Part shown: positions 9,746 through 19,806 of the stretch, piece by piece
Layout of the letters: every line of letters begins with the position of its first letter
Position numbering within the stretch: position 1 is the first letter of the stretch
NCBI GenBank assembly: GCA_943787205.1
Contig: CALSLN010000007.1
Span: 43,328-107,327, forward strand
Reading direction: 5' to 3'
Length of the DNA: 64,000 nucleotides
Source of the DNA: an uncultured Rhodospirillaceae bacterium
GTDB taxonomy: Bacteria; Pseudomonadota; Alphaproteobacteria; Rhodospirillales; Rhodospirillaceae
Notes under the pieces: model-generated
Seen by the model: the letters and a program-made list of their open reading frames with translations, nothing else
What the model was told of the DNA's origin: nothing
The model's database searches: none
Program-made: the position numbers and the translations under genes

Positions 9746-11269
9746 CTACTCCGCCGCGTGTTTGAGCGGCTCTGGCTTCCAGCGTAGCACAGGCTTACGG
9801 GCGGCTTGGGTTTCATCTAAACGTCGGCGTGGGGTGAGGTGCGGTGCAGAGAGGAATTCTTCCGCCGCATCGCCCCGTTTCGCTTTGCGGGCGAGCGCCA
9901 ACACGGTCTCACAATACTGGTCCAGCGTCGCCTTGCTTTCCGTTTCCGTCGGCTCCATCAGCAACGCCCCATGGACCACCAGAGGGAAGTACATCGTTGG
10001 TGGGTGAAAGCCCTCGTCGATCATGGATTTTGCAAAGTCCAGCGTTGAAACACCAGTGCCCTTCAGGAACCGATCATCAAATAAAGCTTCATGCATGCAA
10101 ATGCCATCGTAAGAAGGTGTGAGTTCTTCTGACAGACGAACACGAAGGTAATTGGCATTGAGCACCGCATCGCCGGAAGCCTCGCGCAGGCCGTCGATGC
10201 CGAGACTCATCATGTATGACAAGGCCCGCACAAACACACCGAACTGGCCGTGGTAACCCTTCATGCGACCAAAGCTCTGGGGCGCGTCTTTGTCGCCAGC
10301 ATGCTCGGCCATATGTAGCCCATTTGCATCGTGCACAAGGAAAGGCACCGGAGCAAATGGCGCGAGCGCGTCTGACAGCACAGTCGGGCCAGCGCCTGGA
10401 CCGCCGCCGCCATGGGGTGTCGAGAAAGTTTTGTGGAGGTTGATGTGCATGGCATCGACGCCAAGCTCAGACAGAGTCACACGGCCAACGATGGCATTGA
10501 AGTTCGCGCCGTCCATATAGAAATATGCGCCAGCGGCATGAACAGCATCGGCTATGACTTTGGCTTCATTCTCAAACAAACCACAGGTATTGGGATTGGT
10601 GATCATCACAGCCGCGATATCTGGACCGAGACGCGCCGTCAGGGCGTCAACGTCAACGCGGCCATTGCCATTGCCCGGAATGGATTCAACAGAGTAACCA
10701 CAGATGGCTGCCGTCGCAGGGTTGGTGCCATGGGCAGACTCAGGCACCAAAACGACCATGCGATCATCATTACCCGCAGCTTGGTGAGCTGCGCGTATCG
10801 CCATCAGGCCACAAAGCTCACCATGGGCTCCAGCGGCCGGAGATAGGGCAACAGCAGGTAATCCCGTGAGTTTCTTAAGCCATGTGGCCAGCGTATCCAT
10901 CAACTGATAGGCGCCCTGAACGGTGGATTCAGCCTGGAATGGATGGATGTCACCAAGACCAGGAAGACGCGCCATCTTCTCGTTCAGGCGCGGGTTGTGC
11001 TTCATGGTGCAAGAGCCGAGTGGATAGAACCCTGTATCAATGGAATAGTTCTTCTGGGACAGACGCGTGTAGTGCCGAACGACTTCTGGCTCGGACAACC
11101 CAGGCAGCCCAACGGGACCACGGCGGCGCAGGCCACCAAGCCGGTCCATGTCATGCTCTGGCGCATCGAGGTCGACACCCGTGGAGTCAGCCGAGTCCAG
11201 TTCGAAGATCAACGGTTCCTCAAAAACCAAACCACGGTTACCGGACGTTGTGTTTGTGTAATCGGTCAT
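9746..11269 (-). CDS. gcvPB: Glycine dehydrogenase (decarboxylating) subunit 2
   Basis: The beta half of the two-subunit P-protein (507 aa), which decarboxylates glycine and passes the aminomethyl group to lipoyl-GcvH. The PLP-binding lysine lies in [17 protein letters not shown], and the upstream conserved segment [13 protein letters not shown] is intact. Length is normal for the split form. The start overlaps the gcvPA stop by four bases, so translation is coupled. Confidence 0.97.
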   Translation of the reverse strand: MTDYTNTTSGNRGLVFEEPLIFELDSADSTGVDLDAPEHDMDRLGGLRRRGPVGLPGLSEPEVVRHYTRLSQKNYSIDTGFYPLGSCTMKHNPRLNEKMARLPGLGDIHPFQAESTVQGAYQLMDTLATWLKKLTGLPAVALSPAAGAHGELCGLMAIRAAHQAAGNDDRMVVLVPESAHGTNPATAAICGYSVESIPGNGNGRVDVDALTARLGPDIAAVMITNPNTCGLFENEAKVIADAVHAAGAYFYMDGANFNAIVGRVTLSELGVDAMHINLHKTFSTPHGGGGPGAGPTVLSDALAPFAPVPFLVHDANGLHMAEHAGDKDAPQSFGRMKGYHGQFGVFVRALSYMMSLGIDGLREASGDAVLNANYLRVRLSEELTPSYDGICMHEALFDDRFLKGTGVSTLDFAKSMIDEGFHPPTMYFPLVVHGALLMEPTETESKATLDQYCETVLALARKAKRGDAAEEFLSAPHLTPRRRLDETQAARKPVLRWKPEPLKHAAE

Positions 11270-12603
11270 GACAGCACCTCCGTGAGGCTTTCAACCAGCA
11301 GGTCCATATCACCTTCCGTTGTCAGTTCTGTCGCTGTGACAAGCAGAACATTTTCAAGCTCTTCATAGCGCGGATAGAAACGCGACACGGGCACACCGCC
11401 AAGCACGCCCTTCTGCGCCAATGTCTCGGCGACGGCCGCAGCAGGCTTTGGCAACGTGATCGAAAACTCATTGAAGAAGGCTTGTGGGACAACCTTCACG
11501 CCTTTGATAGCGCCCAGCTTATTCGCCAGTGTGACAGCGTTGGCGTGATTCACTTCAGCCAAACGTGTGAAACCGGCTTCACCAAGCAAGGTCATATGAA
11601 TGGTGAACGCCAAGGCAATCAGGCCCGAATTGGTACAAATATTCGACGTCGCCTTTTCACGGCGAATGTGTTGTTCGCGCGTGGACAGCGTCAGCACAAA
11701 GCCGCGACGCCCATCGGCATCAACAGTTTCGCCGCACAGACGACCGGGCATCTGACGGACAAATCTTTCCTGCGTCGCGAAGAGCCCCACACCAGGCCCA
11801 CCAAAGGACGCGGGACCAGCCAGAGACTGGCCCTCACCGACCACGATATCAGCCCCCATCGCCCCTGGTGGGGTAACGAGCCCCAAGGAGACCGGCTCAG
11901 CCACACAGGCAACCAACAGAACGCCCGCCGCATGGCAGGCTTCAGACAGCGGAGTGAGATCAACCAGGTGCCCGAAGAACCCTGGGTTTTGCACGACAAC
12001 ACAAGAAAGGCTGTCATCGACGCGTCCGATTAAGTCTTCGATTCCAATAGGGTCTGGCGACAAACATTCGATATCTAACACAAGGTGCTTCAATTGGGTT
12101 TGCGTAACATCACGGTAGTGCGGATGCACAGAGCCAGACATCAGCACCCGACTGCGCTTGGTGACACGGCAAGCCATGGCCGCAGCTTCGGCGCACGCCG
12201 TCGCCCCGTCGTACATAGACGCGTTGGCAACTTCCATGTCCATCATCAGTGCAACCTGGGACTGGAATTCATAGATCGTCTGTAGCGTGCCCTGACTGAT
12301 TTCTGGCTGATACGGCGTATAGGCAGTGAGGAATTCACCACGCTGAATGAGATGATCGAGGGATGCAGGTGTGTGATGACGGTAATTACCAGCGCCTAGA
12401 AAAGACGGCGCATCGGCGCAGGAGAGGTTCTCCTTAGCAAAGGCATTCAAAGCGCGCTCGACGTTGATTTCACTCTGCTGATTAGGCAGGTCAAACGAAG
12501 GCTCTCCAGCAGGCAGTTCAGCAAACAAGGCATCGACGGACTCAACGCCAATAGTCGCCAGCATGGAGCTACGATCTGCATCCGTGAGGGGGTGATAACG
12601 CAT
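11266..12603 (-). CDS. gcvPA: Glycine dehydrogenase (decarboxylating) subunit 1
   Basis: The alpha half of the two-subunit P-protein (445 aa). It begins with the conserved MRYHPLT segment and contains [13 protein letters not shown] and [20 protein letters not shown], which are hallmark stretches of GcvPA. It lacks the PLP lysine, as expected, because that lies in GcvPB. It starts 11 bases after gcvH and overlaps gcvPB. Confidence 0.97.
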   Translation of the reverse strand: MRYHPLTDADRSSMLATIGVESVDALFAELPAGEPSFDLPNQQSEINVERALNAFAKENLSCADAPSFLGAGNYRHHTPASLDHLIQRGEFLTAYTPYQPEISQGTLQTIYEFQSQVALMMDMEVANASMYDGATACAEAAAMACRVTKRSRVLMSGSVHPHYRDVTQTQLKHLVLDIECLSPDPIGIEDLIGRVDDSLSCVVVQNPGFFGHLVDLTPLSEACHAAGVLLVACVAEPVSLGLVTPPGAMGADIVVGEGQSLAGPASFGGPGVGLFATQERFVRQMPGRLCGETVDADGRRGFVLTLSTREQHIRREKATSNICTNSGLIALAFTIHMTLLGEAGFTRLAEVNHANAVTLANKLGAIKGVKVVPQAFFNEFSITLPKPAAAVAETLAQKGVLGGVPVSRFYPRYEELENVLLVTATELTTEGDMDLLVESLTEVLS

Positions 12604-12614
12604 AACGAGAACTC

Positions 12615-12995
12615 CTAAGCGTCGCAGTCTTTGAGGTAAGCGTCATAGGCGGCTTGATCCATAAGTCCGTCTAGCTCTGACGCATCCGTCAGGGTCATCT
12701 TGAAAAACCAGCCATCTCCGGCAGGGTCGCTATTCACCGTGTCCGGCGCGTCACCGAGGACAGCGTTACCCTGTGTCACTGTGCCAGACACTGGCGCGTA
12801 CACTTCACTCGCGGCTTTAACGGATTCAACGACAGCCGCTTCAGCGCCTTTGGTGACAGCCTTGCCCTCATCGGGAACTTCAACAAAAACAATGTCGCCC
12901 AACTGACTCTGGGCGTAGTCGGTAATCCCAACGGTCGCGCTATCACCATCCAGGCGAATCCACTCGTGTTCCTTGGTGTAACGAATATCGGTCAT
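12615..12995 (-). CDS. gcvH: Glycine cleavage system H protein
   Basis: Small lipoylated carrier protein (126 aa) that shuttles the aminomethyl group between the P and T proteins. The lipoyl-accepting lysine is Lys60 in [13 protein letters not shown]. The conserved [18 protein letters not shown] segment precedes it. The start overlaps the gcvT stop. Confidence 0.97.
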   Translation of the reverse strand: MTDIRYTKEHEWIRLDGDSATVGITDYAQSQLGDIVFVEVPDEGKAVTKGAEAAVVESVKAASEVYAPVSGTVTQGNAVLGDAPDTVNSDPAGDGWFFKMTLTDASELDGLMDQAAYDAYLKDCDA

Positions 12996-14197
12996 TTGGT
13001 TCCCCTGTAATAACGTTGCTGTACGAACGGCATGGCGACGACATCAGCTTCAAGAGCTTTGCCACGCACAATGAGATGAAGACGGGTGCCCGGTTTAGCC
13101 TGAGCGGACGCCACATAGCCCATGGCAATCGGTCCCTCGACCGTCGGACCAAAACCACCCGATGTCACAACACCGACGGCATCACCCTCCGGTGTTTCAA
13201 TAACGGTACCCTCCCGGGCCGGCGCTCGGCCTATTGGCTTAAGGCCAACTCTTACTCTGGATGTACCTTCATTGATTTCTTTGAGAATGCGGGCATCGCC
13301 AGGGAATCCCCCTTCGGCGCGCCGACGTTTGCTAATCGACCACAAAAGGTCGGCCTCGATCGGCGACGTCGTGTCATCGATGTCGTGACCGTAAAGACAG
13401 AGGCCAGATTCAAGCCGGAGAGAATCACGAGCACCTAAACCAATGGGTTCGACTTCAGGCTGATCGAGAAGCGTCTTGGCCAGAGCTTCCGCGTCTTCAA
13501 GTGAAACGGAAATTTCATAGCCATCTTCGCCCGTATACCCACAGCGCGAGACAACGACATCGACGCCATTAACAGTGACCGGCCGCAGCGACATGAATGG
13601 CATTTCCGCACAATCGGCATCAAACCGAGCCAACACCGACGCAGCCAGAGGGCCCTGCAGAGCCAGCAGCGCGTGAGCGTCTTTCTTCTCGAGGACGGCG
13701 CGGTCTCCCAAAGCCGATTGCAGCGCGGCGTAGTCTTTATCTTTGCAGCCGGCATTCACGACCAGATGGAGGCGATTAGTGGCGCCATCGACAGGAACCG
13801 CGACCATCAGATCATCAATCATGCCACCGTCGTCGTTTAGGAGCTGCGTGTAACGAATGCGGCCAGGCTTTAATGCCTGGAGATCGCCCGGCACGAGTGC
13901 CTCAAGGGCGATCGCAATATCGTCACCCACGAGATCGGCTTGGCCCATATGGGAGACATCAAACAAACCGGCTGCGGCGCGGGTATGAAGGTGCTCTTTC
14001 AACACACCCAGAGGGTATTGAACCGGCATGCTGTAACCAGCAAAAGGAACCATCTTGGCGCCTAGAGACCGATGCAACGCATCAAGCGGTGTTGTCAGAA
14101 GCGTATCGTTGGCGGCCGAATCGGGCACTTGGGTCTCTCCAGGTTTTGATCGCACAGACAGAATCGTGTCAGCTACGGCTTTCACCGTGGTCGACAC
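12992..14197 (-). CDS. gcvT: Glycine cleavage system T protein (aminomethyltransferase)
   Basis: Folate-dependent aminomethyltransferase (up to 401 aa) releasing ammonia and forming methylene-tetrahydrofolate from aminomethyl-GcvH. Conserved segments include [17 protein letters not shown] near the N-terminus, LFDVSHMGQ, and [11 protein letters not shown]. The start is uncertain. The GTG at 14195-14197 directly abuts the only strong ribosome site (AGGAGG, 14198-14203), which is too close. The in-frame GTG at 14183-14185 would sit 12 bases away. Homology really begins about 30 residues in, at [13 protein letters not shown]. First gene of the gcv operon, just below the glycine riboswitch. Confidence 0.95.
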   Translation of the reverse strand: MSTTVKAVADTILSVRSKPGETQVPDSAANDTLLTTPLDALHRSLGAKMVPFAGYSMPVQYPLGVLKEHLHTRAAAGLFDVSHMGQADLVGDDIAIALEALVPGDLQALKPGRIRYTQLLNDDGGMIDDLMVAVPVDGATNRLHLVVNAGCKDKDYAALQSALGDRAVLEKKDAHALLALQGPLAASVLARFDADCAEMPFMSLRPVTVNGVDVVVSRCGYTGEDGYEISVSLEDAEALAKTLLDQPEVEPIGLGARDSLRLESGLCLYGHDIDDTTSPIEADLLWSISKRRRAEGGFPGDARILKEINEGTSRVRVGLKPIGRAPAREGTVIETPEGDAVGVVTSGGFGPTVEGPIAMGYVASAQAKPGTRLHLIVRGKALEADVVAMPFVQQRYYRGTK

Positions 14198-14203
14198 CCT
14201 CCT

Positions 14204-14399
14204 CTGTCGATAAACCTGAGAGTTTGGCCGGGTTTCCGAAGTCGCCCAGCTTTCCCCGTCGGTGAGACATTTGGTCCAAGACCACCTGTCTACTTTCCAG
14301 AGTCCCCTACCCTAACGGTCCGTGTGCCTGAGAGATTCCGAGGGCGGTTGCTCCTTCGGCGCCGGATCAATGCCTAGGGCAAAATCCGAACTCTTCCAC
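14204..14399 (-). ncRNA. Tandem glycine riboswitch
   Basis: On the minus strand two consecutive glycine aptamers can be read. Aptamer 1 contains GCGCCGAAGGAGCAAC (14347-14362) and AATCTCTCAGGCAC (14324-14337). Aptamer 2 starts after GGGGACTCTGGA (14296-14307) and contains CACCGACGGGGAAAGC (14249-14264) and AAACTCTCAGGT (14214-14225). These are the conserved cores of the glycine riboswitch. It ends right at the AGGAGG ribosome site of gcvT, so control of translation initiation is plausible. In this class glycine normally turns the cleavage operon on. Confidence 0.95.
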
Positions 14400-14421
14400 T
14401 AGGGTGTAGCGGGACGCCCTG

Positions 14422-14449
14422 CTTAGACTGACTCGCTGGGAGAGGTCAA
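14422..14449 (-). promoter_or_regulatory. Putative promoter of the gcv operon
   Basis: On the minus strand TTGACC (14444-14449) and TCTAAG (14422-14427) are 16 bases apart. Transcription would begin near 14415, just above the riboswitch. The -35 box is good and the -10 box matches at four of six positions. Confidence 0.45.
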
Positions 14450-14455
14450 CGCTGG

Positions 14456-14983
14456 TTATTGAGTCCGGCTACGATTGTACCGTAATTGCTCATCTGTGAG
14501 CTGAAACCCTAAATAAATGTCGTATCCAGCCGCTGTCAGACGGTCTTCCAGGGGGAGAAAAATACGAACATTCGACTCGGTGATTCGCTCACGCCGTGCA
14601 CCACCAGCCCGAATTTTATAGGTGCGATTGAAGATCTTTTTACCGTCTGGATTAGGAAAGAACCTTGGAATCGCGACAAAGTAGTAAAGGTCTACCGAGC
14701 CCGGCTGGACCGCTGGGCCACCCGTGACAATCATGTCGATATCCATGACAGCCTCTACACCGCCATCATCGAACTGGCATGTGCCTTCGAAGGAGACAAT
14801 TTCCGCCTGATACTTAACGTCTTCAAGCGCGCGACCCGACCCTTGCTTAAACTCCGTCAAGCTTGCGGTCGCTGCGTCGATGCGGATCTCAGGGCACGGC
14901 GGCACTGGCTCAAACGAGCAGGCCGATATAAGGACCGCTGCTGCGGTCATGATGCCAAGTGAGGTGATATGTTTTGGATTCAC
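14456..14983 (-). CDS. Lipoprotein of unknown function
   Basis: From a GTG at 14983 the product is 175 aa with a lipoprotein signal: basic start, hydrophobic stretch, and the lipobox LISAC followed by SFEPVPPCPE. The longer open frame to 15106 overlaps the CDGSH gene and adds an unlikely leader. The mature part is beta-rich, with YFVAIPRFFPNPDG and ERITESNVRIFLP. It resembles small envelope lipoproteins of alphaproteobacteria; no function is known to me. The start codon is not supported by a clear ribosome site. Confidence 0.65.
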   Translation of the reverse strand: MNPKHITSLGIMTAAAVLISACSFEPVPPCPEIRIDAATASLTEFKQGSGRALEDVKYQAEIVSFEGTCQFDDGGVEAVMDIDMIVTGGPAVQPGSVDLYYFVAIPRFFPNPDGKKIFNRTYKIRAGGARRERITESNVRIFLPLEDRLTAAGYDIYLGFQLTDEQLRYNRSRTQ

Positions 14984-15014
14984 GGTGAATAAACGCAAGA
15001 GATTGATAACCCGT

Positions 15015-15275
15015 CTAAAGTTTACTGTGACTGCCGTCGCACATAGGTACACGTGTGGTCGCTTTACAGCCACAGAAATACACAGTGCCGTCTTTATCCG
15101 CCGCATGTTCTAGGGGGGTGAAATCAGTCCCTTTATGAGACCCATCGCAGAATGGCTGTTTCGTGCTCTGGCCACAGGAACACCACCAGTATTTTTTTCC
15201 TGCCTCAACCTCAACCGCATAGGGCGCTTTTTGGGCGACAATCGGCTGGGCTTCGGAATTGGACGACTCTGACAT
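15015..15275 (-). CDS. CDGSH iron-sulfur domain protein with two domains
   Basis: An 86-residue protein starting at the ATG at 15275. It carries two CDGSH-type 2Fe-2S motifs: CSCGQSTKQPFCDGSH and CGCKATTRVPMCDGSH, each with three cysteines and one histidine. Two-domain bacterial members resemble the inner mitochondrial MiNT type and are thought to take part in iron, redox or cluster handling. It is transcribed away from ispH, which also makes an Fe-S enzyme; that pairing may be coincidence. Confidence 0.9.
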   Translation of the reverse strand: MSESSNSEAQPIVAQKAPYAVEVEAGKKYWWCSCGQSTKQPFCDGSHKGTDFTPLEHAADKDGTVYFCGCKATTRVPMCDGSHSKL

Positions 15276-15435
15276 GCGTTCAACCTTTTGCAGGATAAAT
15301 ATATCTGGTATTGGAAAGCACGTTTTGGGCTGTTTTGCAGCGTTTCGCGCACCATCCAGGACGTTGGAGGCCACAATAGCGGGCCTCACCGTGATAAACT
15401 AGACCACCAGCAACTACCTGGACCCTCTTCAGTCT

Positions 15436-16380
15436 ATGACCATGCCCGCCCTTTCCATCGTGCTTGCCGGACCCCGAGGGTTTTGCGCCGGAGTCGATCG
15501 CGCCATCCTTATCGTTGAAAAGGCCCTAGAGGCACATGGCGCACCCGTGTATGTCCGCCATGAAATTGTCCACAACCGCTTTGTCGTCGAATCCCTTGAG
15601 GCCAAAGGCGCAATTTTCGTTGAAGAGTTGGACGAAGTCCCTGCCGACGTTCCAGTGGTTTTCTCCGCCCACGGCGTCCCAAAATCAGTTCCAGAAGCTG
15701 CCGAATCTCGAGGCCTCTATTACATCGACGCAACATGCCCTTTGGTTTCGAAAGTTCACGTGGAAGCAGAACGTCATCACAGTAAAGGCCTTCAAACCTT
15801 TTTGATCGGACACGACAATCACCCAGAGGTCATCGGCACCATGGGGCAAGTTCCAGAGGGGTCTATGATTCTTGTGGAAACTGTCGAAGACGCAGAAACG
15901 GTAACACCGATTAATCCAGATAACGTTGCCTTCGTGACTCAGACGACTCTCTCTGTCGATGACACCGCAGAAATCATTGCCGTGCTTCAGAGACGTTTCC
16001 CATCCATCGCCTCTCCACGCAAAGAGGACATTTGTTACGCAACGACCAACCGCCAAGCCGCTGTTAAAGCTATAGCCGAAAAGTGTGACGTAATGGTTGT
16101 CATAGGCGCACCAAATTCTTCGAACTCCAAAAGGCTGGTCGAAGTTGCGCTAAAGGCAGGGTGTCCTAAATCAGTGTTAGTTCAACGCGCGAGCGAGATT
16201 CCTTGGGATGCACTGAAAGACGGATCAACCTTGGGCATAACGGCCGGCGCGTCGGCACCCGAGATTCTAGTCGATGAGGCTCTTGATGCTGCAAAGAGCC
16301 GGTTCGAGGTAAAGATCGAAGAAATCAAAGTCGCAGACGAAAATGTGACATTCAATTTACCCCGCGCACTCAGCGCCTGA
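15436..16380 (+). CDS. ispH: 4-hydroxy-3-methylbut-2-enyl diphosphate reductase
   Basis: Last enzyme of the non-mevalonate isoprenoid pathway (314 aa), reducing HMBPP to IPP and DMAPP with a 4Fe-4S cluster. The three cluster cysteines lie in [11 protein letters not shown] (Cys17), DATCPLVSK and ICYATTNRQ. The catalytic region ATCPLV and the conserved [11 protein letters not shown] segment are present. ATG 15436 or 15442 could start translation. It is the first gene of the ispH-thrB-rnhA run. Confidence 0.97.
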   Translation: MTMPALSIVLAGPRGFCAGVDRAILIVEKALEAHGAPVYVRHEIVHNRFVVESLEAKGAIFVEELDEVPADVPVVFSAHGVPKSVPEAAESRGLYYIDATCPLVSKVHVEAERHHSKGLQTFLIGHDNHPEVIGTMGQVPEGSMILVETVEDAETVTPINPDNVAFVTQTTLSVDDTAEIIAVLQRRFPSIASPRKEDICYATTNRQAAVKAIAEKCDVMVVIGAPNSSNSKRLVEVALKAGCPKSVLVQRASEIPWDALKDGSTLGITAGASAPEILVDEALDAAKSRFEVKIEEIKVADENVTFNLPRALSA

Positions 16381-16392
16381 GGATTTCAATCG

Positions 16393-17355
16393 ATGGCCGT
16401 TTACACGGAAGTCGATACAGATGCACTTGCCACATTCGTGGGCGATTACGACATTGGCGAGGTCGTTTCATACGAAGGCATTGTGGAGGGCGCCGAGAAC
16501 TCAAATTACCTCCTTCGTACCGACCAGGGTCCTTTCATCCTCACCTTGTATGAAAAACGCGTCGACCCGACTGACCTTCCCTACTTCTTAAAGCTGATGC
16601 ACCACCTCTCCGAAAGCGGCGTAAAGTGCCCTGTGCCAGTCGCGGCCCGGGATGGCGAAGCCTTGCGCACACTGGCAGGCCGCCCCGCGGCAATCATCAC
16701 GTTCGTGCACGGGGCGTGGCCACGCCACATCACACCGAACCACTGTGCAGGCGCGGGTCGAGCGTTAGCAGGCATGCATGGATCAGGCAAAACCTTTGCG
16801 GAAAACCGGCCAAACGCCCTCTCCGTCGAAGGATGGAGACCATTGTTTGATTCGGTCTCGGACCAAGCAAACAAAGTCGCCGTAGACTTATCAACTGAGA
16901 TTGCCCGTGAACTTGACCACCTGGAAACTACCTGGCCGCAGTCACTACCGACTGGAGTTATCCACGGAGACCTTTTCCCCGACAACGTCTTCTTTTTGGA
17001 AGACGATTGCTCCGGTATTATTGATTTCTATTTCGCTTGCACAGACCTTCTTGCATACGACCTTGCTGTTTGTCTTAATGCATGGTGCTTTGAGGATGAC
17101 AACACATTGAACCTAACCAAGGCACGACATCTCTTTGTCGGCTATCAAGAGGTCAGGCCGTTGTCAGATGACGAAAAAATAATGATGCCGTTGCTGGCGC
17201 GGGGCGCAGCAATGAGATTCTTACTGACACGCCTCTTTGATTGGGTGAACACACCAGAGGACGCACCCGTCAAACCAAAGGACCCCAAAGAATACCTTCA
17301 GAAACTAAGGATTCACCAAAGTGTGACGGATAGAGGGGCATACGGATTGTCATGA
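16393..17355 (+). CDS. thrB: Homoserine kinase, aminoglycoside phosphotransferase type
   Basis: Phosphorylates homoserine in threonine synthesis (320 aa). It belongs to the APH/choline kinase fold, not the GHMP fold of enteric ThrB, as is normal in alphaproteobacteria. The catalytic loop is [13 protein letters not shown] and the metal-binding DFG-like segment is [10 protein letters not shown]. It starts 12 bases after ispH and overlaps rnhA by four bases. The next pathway enzyme, thrC, lies at 23.7-25.1 kb. Confidence 0.95.
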   Translation: MAVYTEVDTDALATFVGDYDIGEVVSYEGIVEGAENSNYLLRTDQGPFILTLYEKRVDPTDLPYFLKLMHHLSESGVKCPVPVAARDGEALRTLAGRPAAIITFVHGAWPRHITPNHCAGAGRALAGMHGSGKTFAENRPNALSVEGWRPLFDSVSDQANKVAVDLSTEIARELDHLETTWPQSLPTGVIHGDLFPDNVFFLEDDCSGIIDFYFACTDLLAYDLAVCLNAWCFEDDNTLNLTKARHLFVGYQEVRPLSDDEKIMMPLLARGAAMRFLLTRLFDWVNTPEDAPVKPKDPKEYLQKLRIHQSVTDRGAYGLS

Positions 17356-17810
17356 GTAACGATGAACCAATGACGGTTGAATTATATACCGACGGGTCCT
17401 GCTTGGGGAATCCAGGCCCCGGCGGATGGGGTGCATTATTGCGATTCAACGGAACCGAAAAAGAGCTGGCAGGAGGACACCCTGACACAACCAACAACAG
17501 GATGGAGATGCAGGCTGTCGTAGAAGGGTTAAACGCACTCACGCGGCCTAGCGTGATCACCGTCTATACCGACAGTCAGTATGTCCAAAAAGGCATTACC
17601 GAGTGGATCAAAGGTTGGAAAGCACGTGGGTGGAAAACAGCCGCGAAGAAACCAGTCAAGAACGCCGAGCTTTGGGTCGAACTTGATGAAGCACAGGCCC
17701 GCCACTCCATCACATGGCAATGGGTAAAGGGGCATGCCGGGCATCCAGAGAATGAACGTGTTGATGACCTCGCCCGTTTGGAAGCAGAAAAAATTCAACA
17801 CGGAGAGTAG
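17352..17810 (+). CDS. rnhA: Ribonuclease HI
   Basis: Cleaves RNA in RNA-DNA hybrids (152 aa). The four catalytic acidic residues are recognisable in [34 protein letters not shown] and [10 protein letters not shown]. The substrate-handling basic helix [19 protein letters not shown] is present. The ATG overlaps the thrB stop; the thrB-rnhA order is common in Rhodospirillales. Confidence 0.97.
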   Translation: MSNDEPMTVELYTDGSCLGNPGPGGWGALLRFNGTEKELAGGHPDTTNNRMEMQAVVEGLNALTRPSVITVYTDSQYVQKGITEWIKGWKARGWKTAAKKPVKNAELWVELDEAQARHSITWQWVKGHAGHPENERVDDLARLEAEKIQHGE

Positions 17811-17831
17811 TTTTCCAGCGTAGGGGACAAT

Positions 17832-18314
17832 CTAAACGTAGGTCAAAACGCTTTCCGCGCTTGAGATGCCATATCCACCAGGCGACTCCATAAACAGGTG
17901 ACGAACAACCCCACCCTCAACGATCATTGCAAATCTCTGCGACCGCATCCCCATTCCACGTTCTGTCATGTCCCTATCAAGGCCAAGCGCTCGCACGAAT
18001 TCACCGTTACCATCCGCAATCATGGTGATGGAGTCATTGGCATTGTGCTTTGCAGACCATGCCGCCATAACAAAAGCATCATTGATCGAAAGGCACGCGA
18101 CAAAGTCGACGGATTTTTCTTTGAACGCCGCTGCCTTTTCAACGAAACCAGGGAGATGACGTGCAGAACATGTCGGCGTGAACGCCCCTGGCAAAGCAAA
18201 TAAGACCGCTTTCTTTCCAGCGAATAGACTACCAGTCGAAATTGCGGACGGACCTTCTGGCTGAGCTAAGAAGACCCCGACATCCGGCAGTGACTCTCCA
18301 ACGGTAATTGTCAT
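17832..18314 (-). CDS. Peroxiredoxin (Prx5/AhpE-like redoxin)
   Basis: Thiol peroxidase (160 aa from the ATG at 18314) reducing hydrogen peroxide and alkyl hydroperoxides. The peroxidatic cysteine is Cys49 in the motif PGAFTPTCS, typical of Prx5-type enzymes that usually take electrons from glutaredoxin or thioredoxin. VDFVACLSINDAFVMAAW is the conserved following segment. It converges with rnhA and diverges from the YqgE/AlgH gene. Confidence 0.92.
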   Translation of the reverse strand: MTITVGESLPDVGVFLAQPEGPSAISTGSLFAGKKAVLFALPGAFTPTCSARHLPGFVEKAAAFKEKSVDFVACLSINDAFVMAAWSAKHNANDSITMIADGNGEFVRALGLDRDMTERGMGMRSQRFAMIVEGGVVRHLFMESPGGYGISSAESVLTYV

Positions 18315-18447
18315 CGCATGGAACTCTTTTATTACTTCATCAATACATTTGGTACGCACTAAGCCGCAGCGTGTCACTCAAAAATGCAAGAAAAATATTC
18401 GGCCAGCGGCCCTTGCCTTGCTTTGTTTGCAGACCGATAATTTAAAT

Positions 18448-19023
18448 ATGATCCGCAATTCATCGGAACCGGGATACTTAGCTGGCCAGTTTTTAGCTGC
18501 CATGCCGACAATGGGCGACCCTCGGTTCGACAAATCAGTCATTTATATTTGCGCGCACTCTGAAGAAGGCGCCATGGGTATCGTTGTAAATCAACCCCTA
18601 GAAGAATTATCTTTCCCGGACATCCTTGAACAAATGGGTATTGAACCAACACCGACCTGTGACAGCATTACGGTGCATTGTGGCGGCCCAGTCGAAGCCG
18701 CGCGCGGATTTGTCCTGCATTCATCTGATTACCAAATGGATGGCACACTTGTGGTCGACGATACCGTTGCACTCAGCGCAACCACGGAAATCCTAAAGGC
18801 GATTGCCTACGGCACCGGGCCGAAGCAAAGCCTTATGGCGCTTGGCTATGCGGGCTGGGGTGCAGGCCAATTGGATGAAGAGATTAAGAGCAACGCGTGG
18901 CTCAATATTCCGTCGGACGCAGCGCTATTATGGGCCACTGAAGATGATGCTAAATGGGATACGGCTCTTAAAAACTTAGGGATCAGCCCTGCGATGTTGG
19001 TCGGCGAAGCCGGACACGCCTAA
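18448..19023 (+). CDS. YqgE/AlgH family protein
   Basis: A 191-residue protein starting at the ATG at 18448 (MIRNSSEPGYLAGQFL). Hallmark segments are LAAMPTMGDPRFDKSVIYI, GAMGIVVNQPL, HCGGPVEAARGFVLHS and GYAGWGAGQLDEEI. The family was linked to alginate regulation in Pseudomonas but its biochemical role is unknown. The ORF extends 99 bases further upstream, but that part overlaps the divergent peroxiredoxin region and is not conserved. Confidence 0.93.
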   Translation: MIRNSSEPGYLAGQFLAAMPTMGDPRFDKSVIYICAHSEEGAMGIVVNQPLEELSFPDILEQMGIEPTPTCDSITVHCGGPVEAARGFVLHSSDYQMDGTLVVDDTVALSATTEILKAIAYGTGPKQSLMALGYAGWGAGQLDEEIKSNAWLNIPSDAALLWATEDDAKWDTALKNLGISPAMLVGEAGHA

Positions 19024-19034
19024 CCCTATTCAAG

Positions 19035-19053
19035 GGCACACGATTAGTGTGCC
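19035..19053. terminator. Hairpin between convergent genes
   Basis: A 7-bp perfect stem (GGCACAC with GTGTGCC) and 5-base loop lie 12 bases after the YqgE/AlgH stop and overlap the last codons of the convergent dehydrogenase. No T-run follows on either strand, so termination is possible but not certain. Confidence 0.35.
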
Positions 19054-19805
19054 GTCCAACCACCATCCACTTTTAAGCAAGATCCAGTCACCATGCGCGC
19101 GGCGGGTGACGCCAAGTATACAATCGCCCCCATGACATCTTCGATTTGACCGATGTGTCCAAGAGGGATTTGTTTCAAGACTGAGTCCATGAACGTTGCA
19201 TCGCTCAGAAACGGTTTGGTCAAAGGCGTTTCGATGAACGTCGGCGCCACCGTGTTGATCCTGATTCCGTTCGGACCTAGTTCCACGGCCATGGCTTTGG
19301 TCAGCCCCTCGATCGCATGCTTTGACGTGCAATAAACCGTGCGATTAGCCGCACCTATGTGGCCCATCTGAGACGACATATTAATAATGGAGCCCTTGAT
19401 TTTCTCTTTAAGCATCCGGGCAGCAACCGCCTGTGCGACAAAAAAGGCGGCCCGCACGTTAATGTTCATGATGGTATCGAAATGTTCTTCCGTAACATCT
19501 TTAAGTGGCTCGGGAATATTGGTGCCCGCATTGTTAACAAGAATATGCACGGGAGGACCGTTAGAAATTGCTGCCTGTATGGCAGCCGTATCTGTGACAT
19601 CACAAGCCACCACATGCGCGGTCCGCCCGAGACTCTGAACATCCGCCGCGACGACCTCCAGCGACTCAGCATTCCGTGCCATGAGAATGACATCTGCACC
19701 CGCCTTCGCCAGAGCCATGACACAGCCCGCTCCAAGGCCCTTTGACGCGCCCGTTACAAGGGCTGTTTTCCCGGTTAAATCAAATGGAGACGCCGTGTCT
19801 GTCAT
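19044..19805 (-). CDS. Short-chain dehydrogenase/reductase
   Basis: NAD(P)-dependent oxidoreductase of the classical SDR family (253 aa). The cofactor motif is TGASKGLG, the NNAG motif is present, and the catalytic Ser, Tyr and Lys lie in NMSSQMGHIG and YCTSKHAIEG. Third gene of a tight operon (1-base gap to the gene before it), after a HisD/HpsN-type dehydrogenase and a hydroxyacyl-CoA dehydrogenase-like enzyme, so it probably acts on the same hydroxylated substrate. The SDR family alone does not reveal the substrate. Confidence 0.9.
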   Translation of the reverse strand: MTDTASPFDLTGKTALVTGASKGLGAGCVMALAKAGADVILMARNAESLEVVAADVQSLGRTAHVVACDVTDTAAIQAAISNGPPVHILVNNAGTNIPEPLKDVTEEHFDTIMNINVRAAFFVAQAVAARMLKEKIKGSIINMSSQMGHIGAANRTVYCTSKHAIEGLTKAMAVELGPNGIRINTVAPTFIETPLTKPFLSDATFMDSVLKQIPLGHIGQIEDVMGAIVYLASPAARMVTGSCLKVDGGWTAH

Positions 19806-19806
19806 A

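Noticed and set aside
10412..12033. Long plus-strand frames opposite gcvPB and gcvPA (144 and 183 residues)
   Set aside because: They are antisense to unmistakable glycine decarboxylase genes and have no recognisable domain.
14983..15106. Longer version of the lipoprotein gene (216 residues)
   Set aside because: The extra 41 residues overlap the CDGSH gene and would bury the lipoprotein signal in the middle of the protein.
19035..19053. Hairpin as a firm bidirectional terminator
   Set aside because: No T-run on either side; listed only with low confidence.
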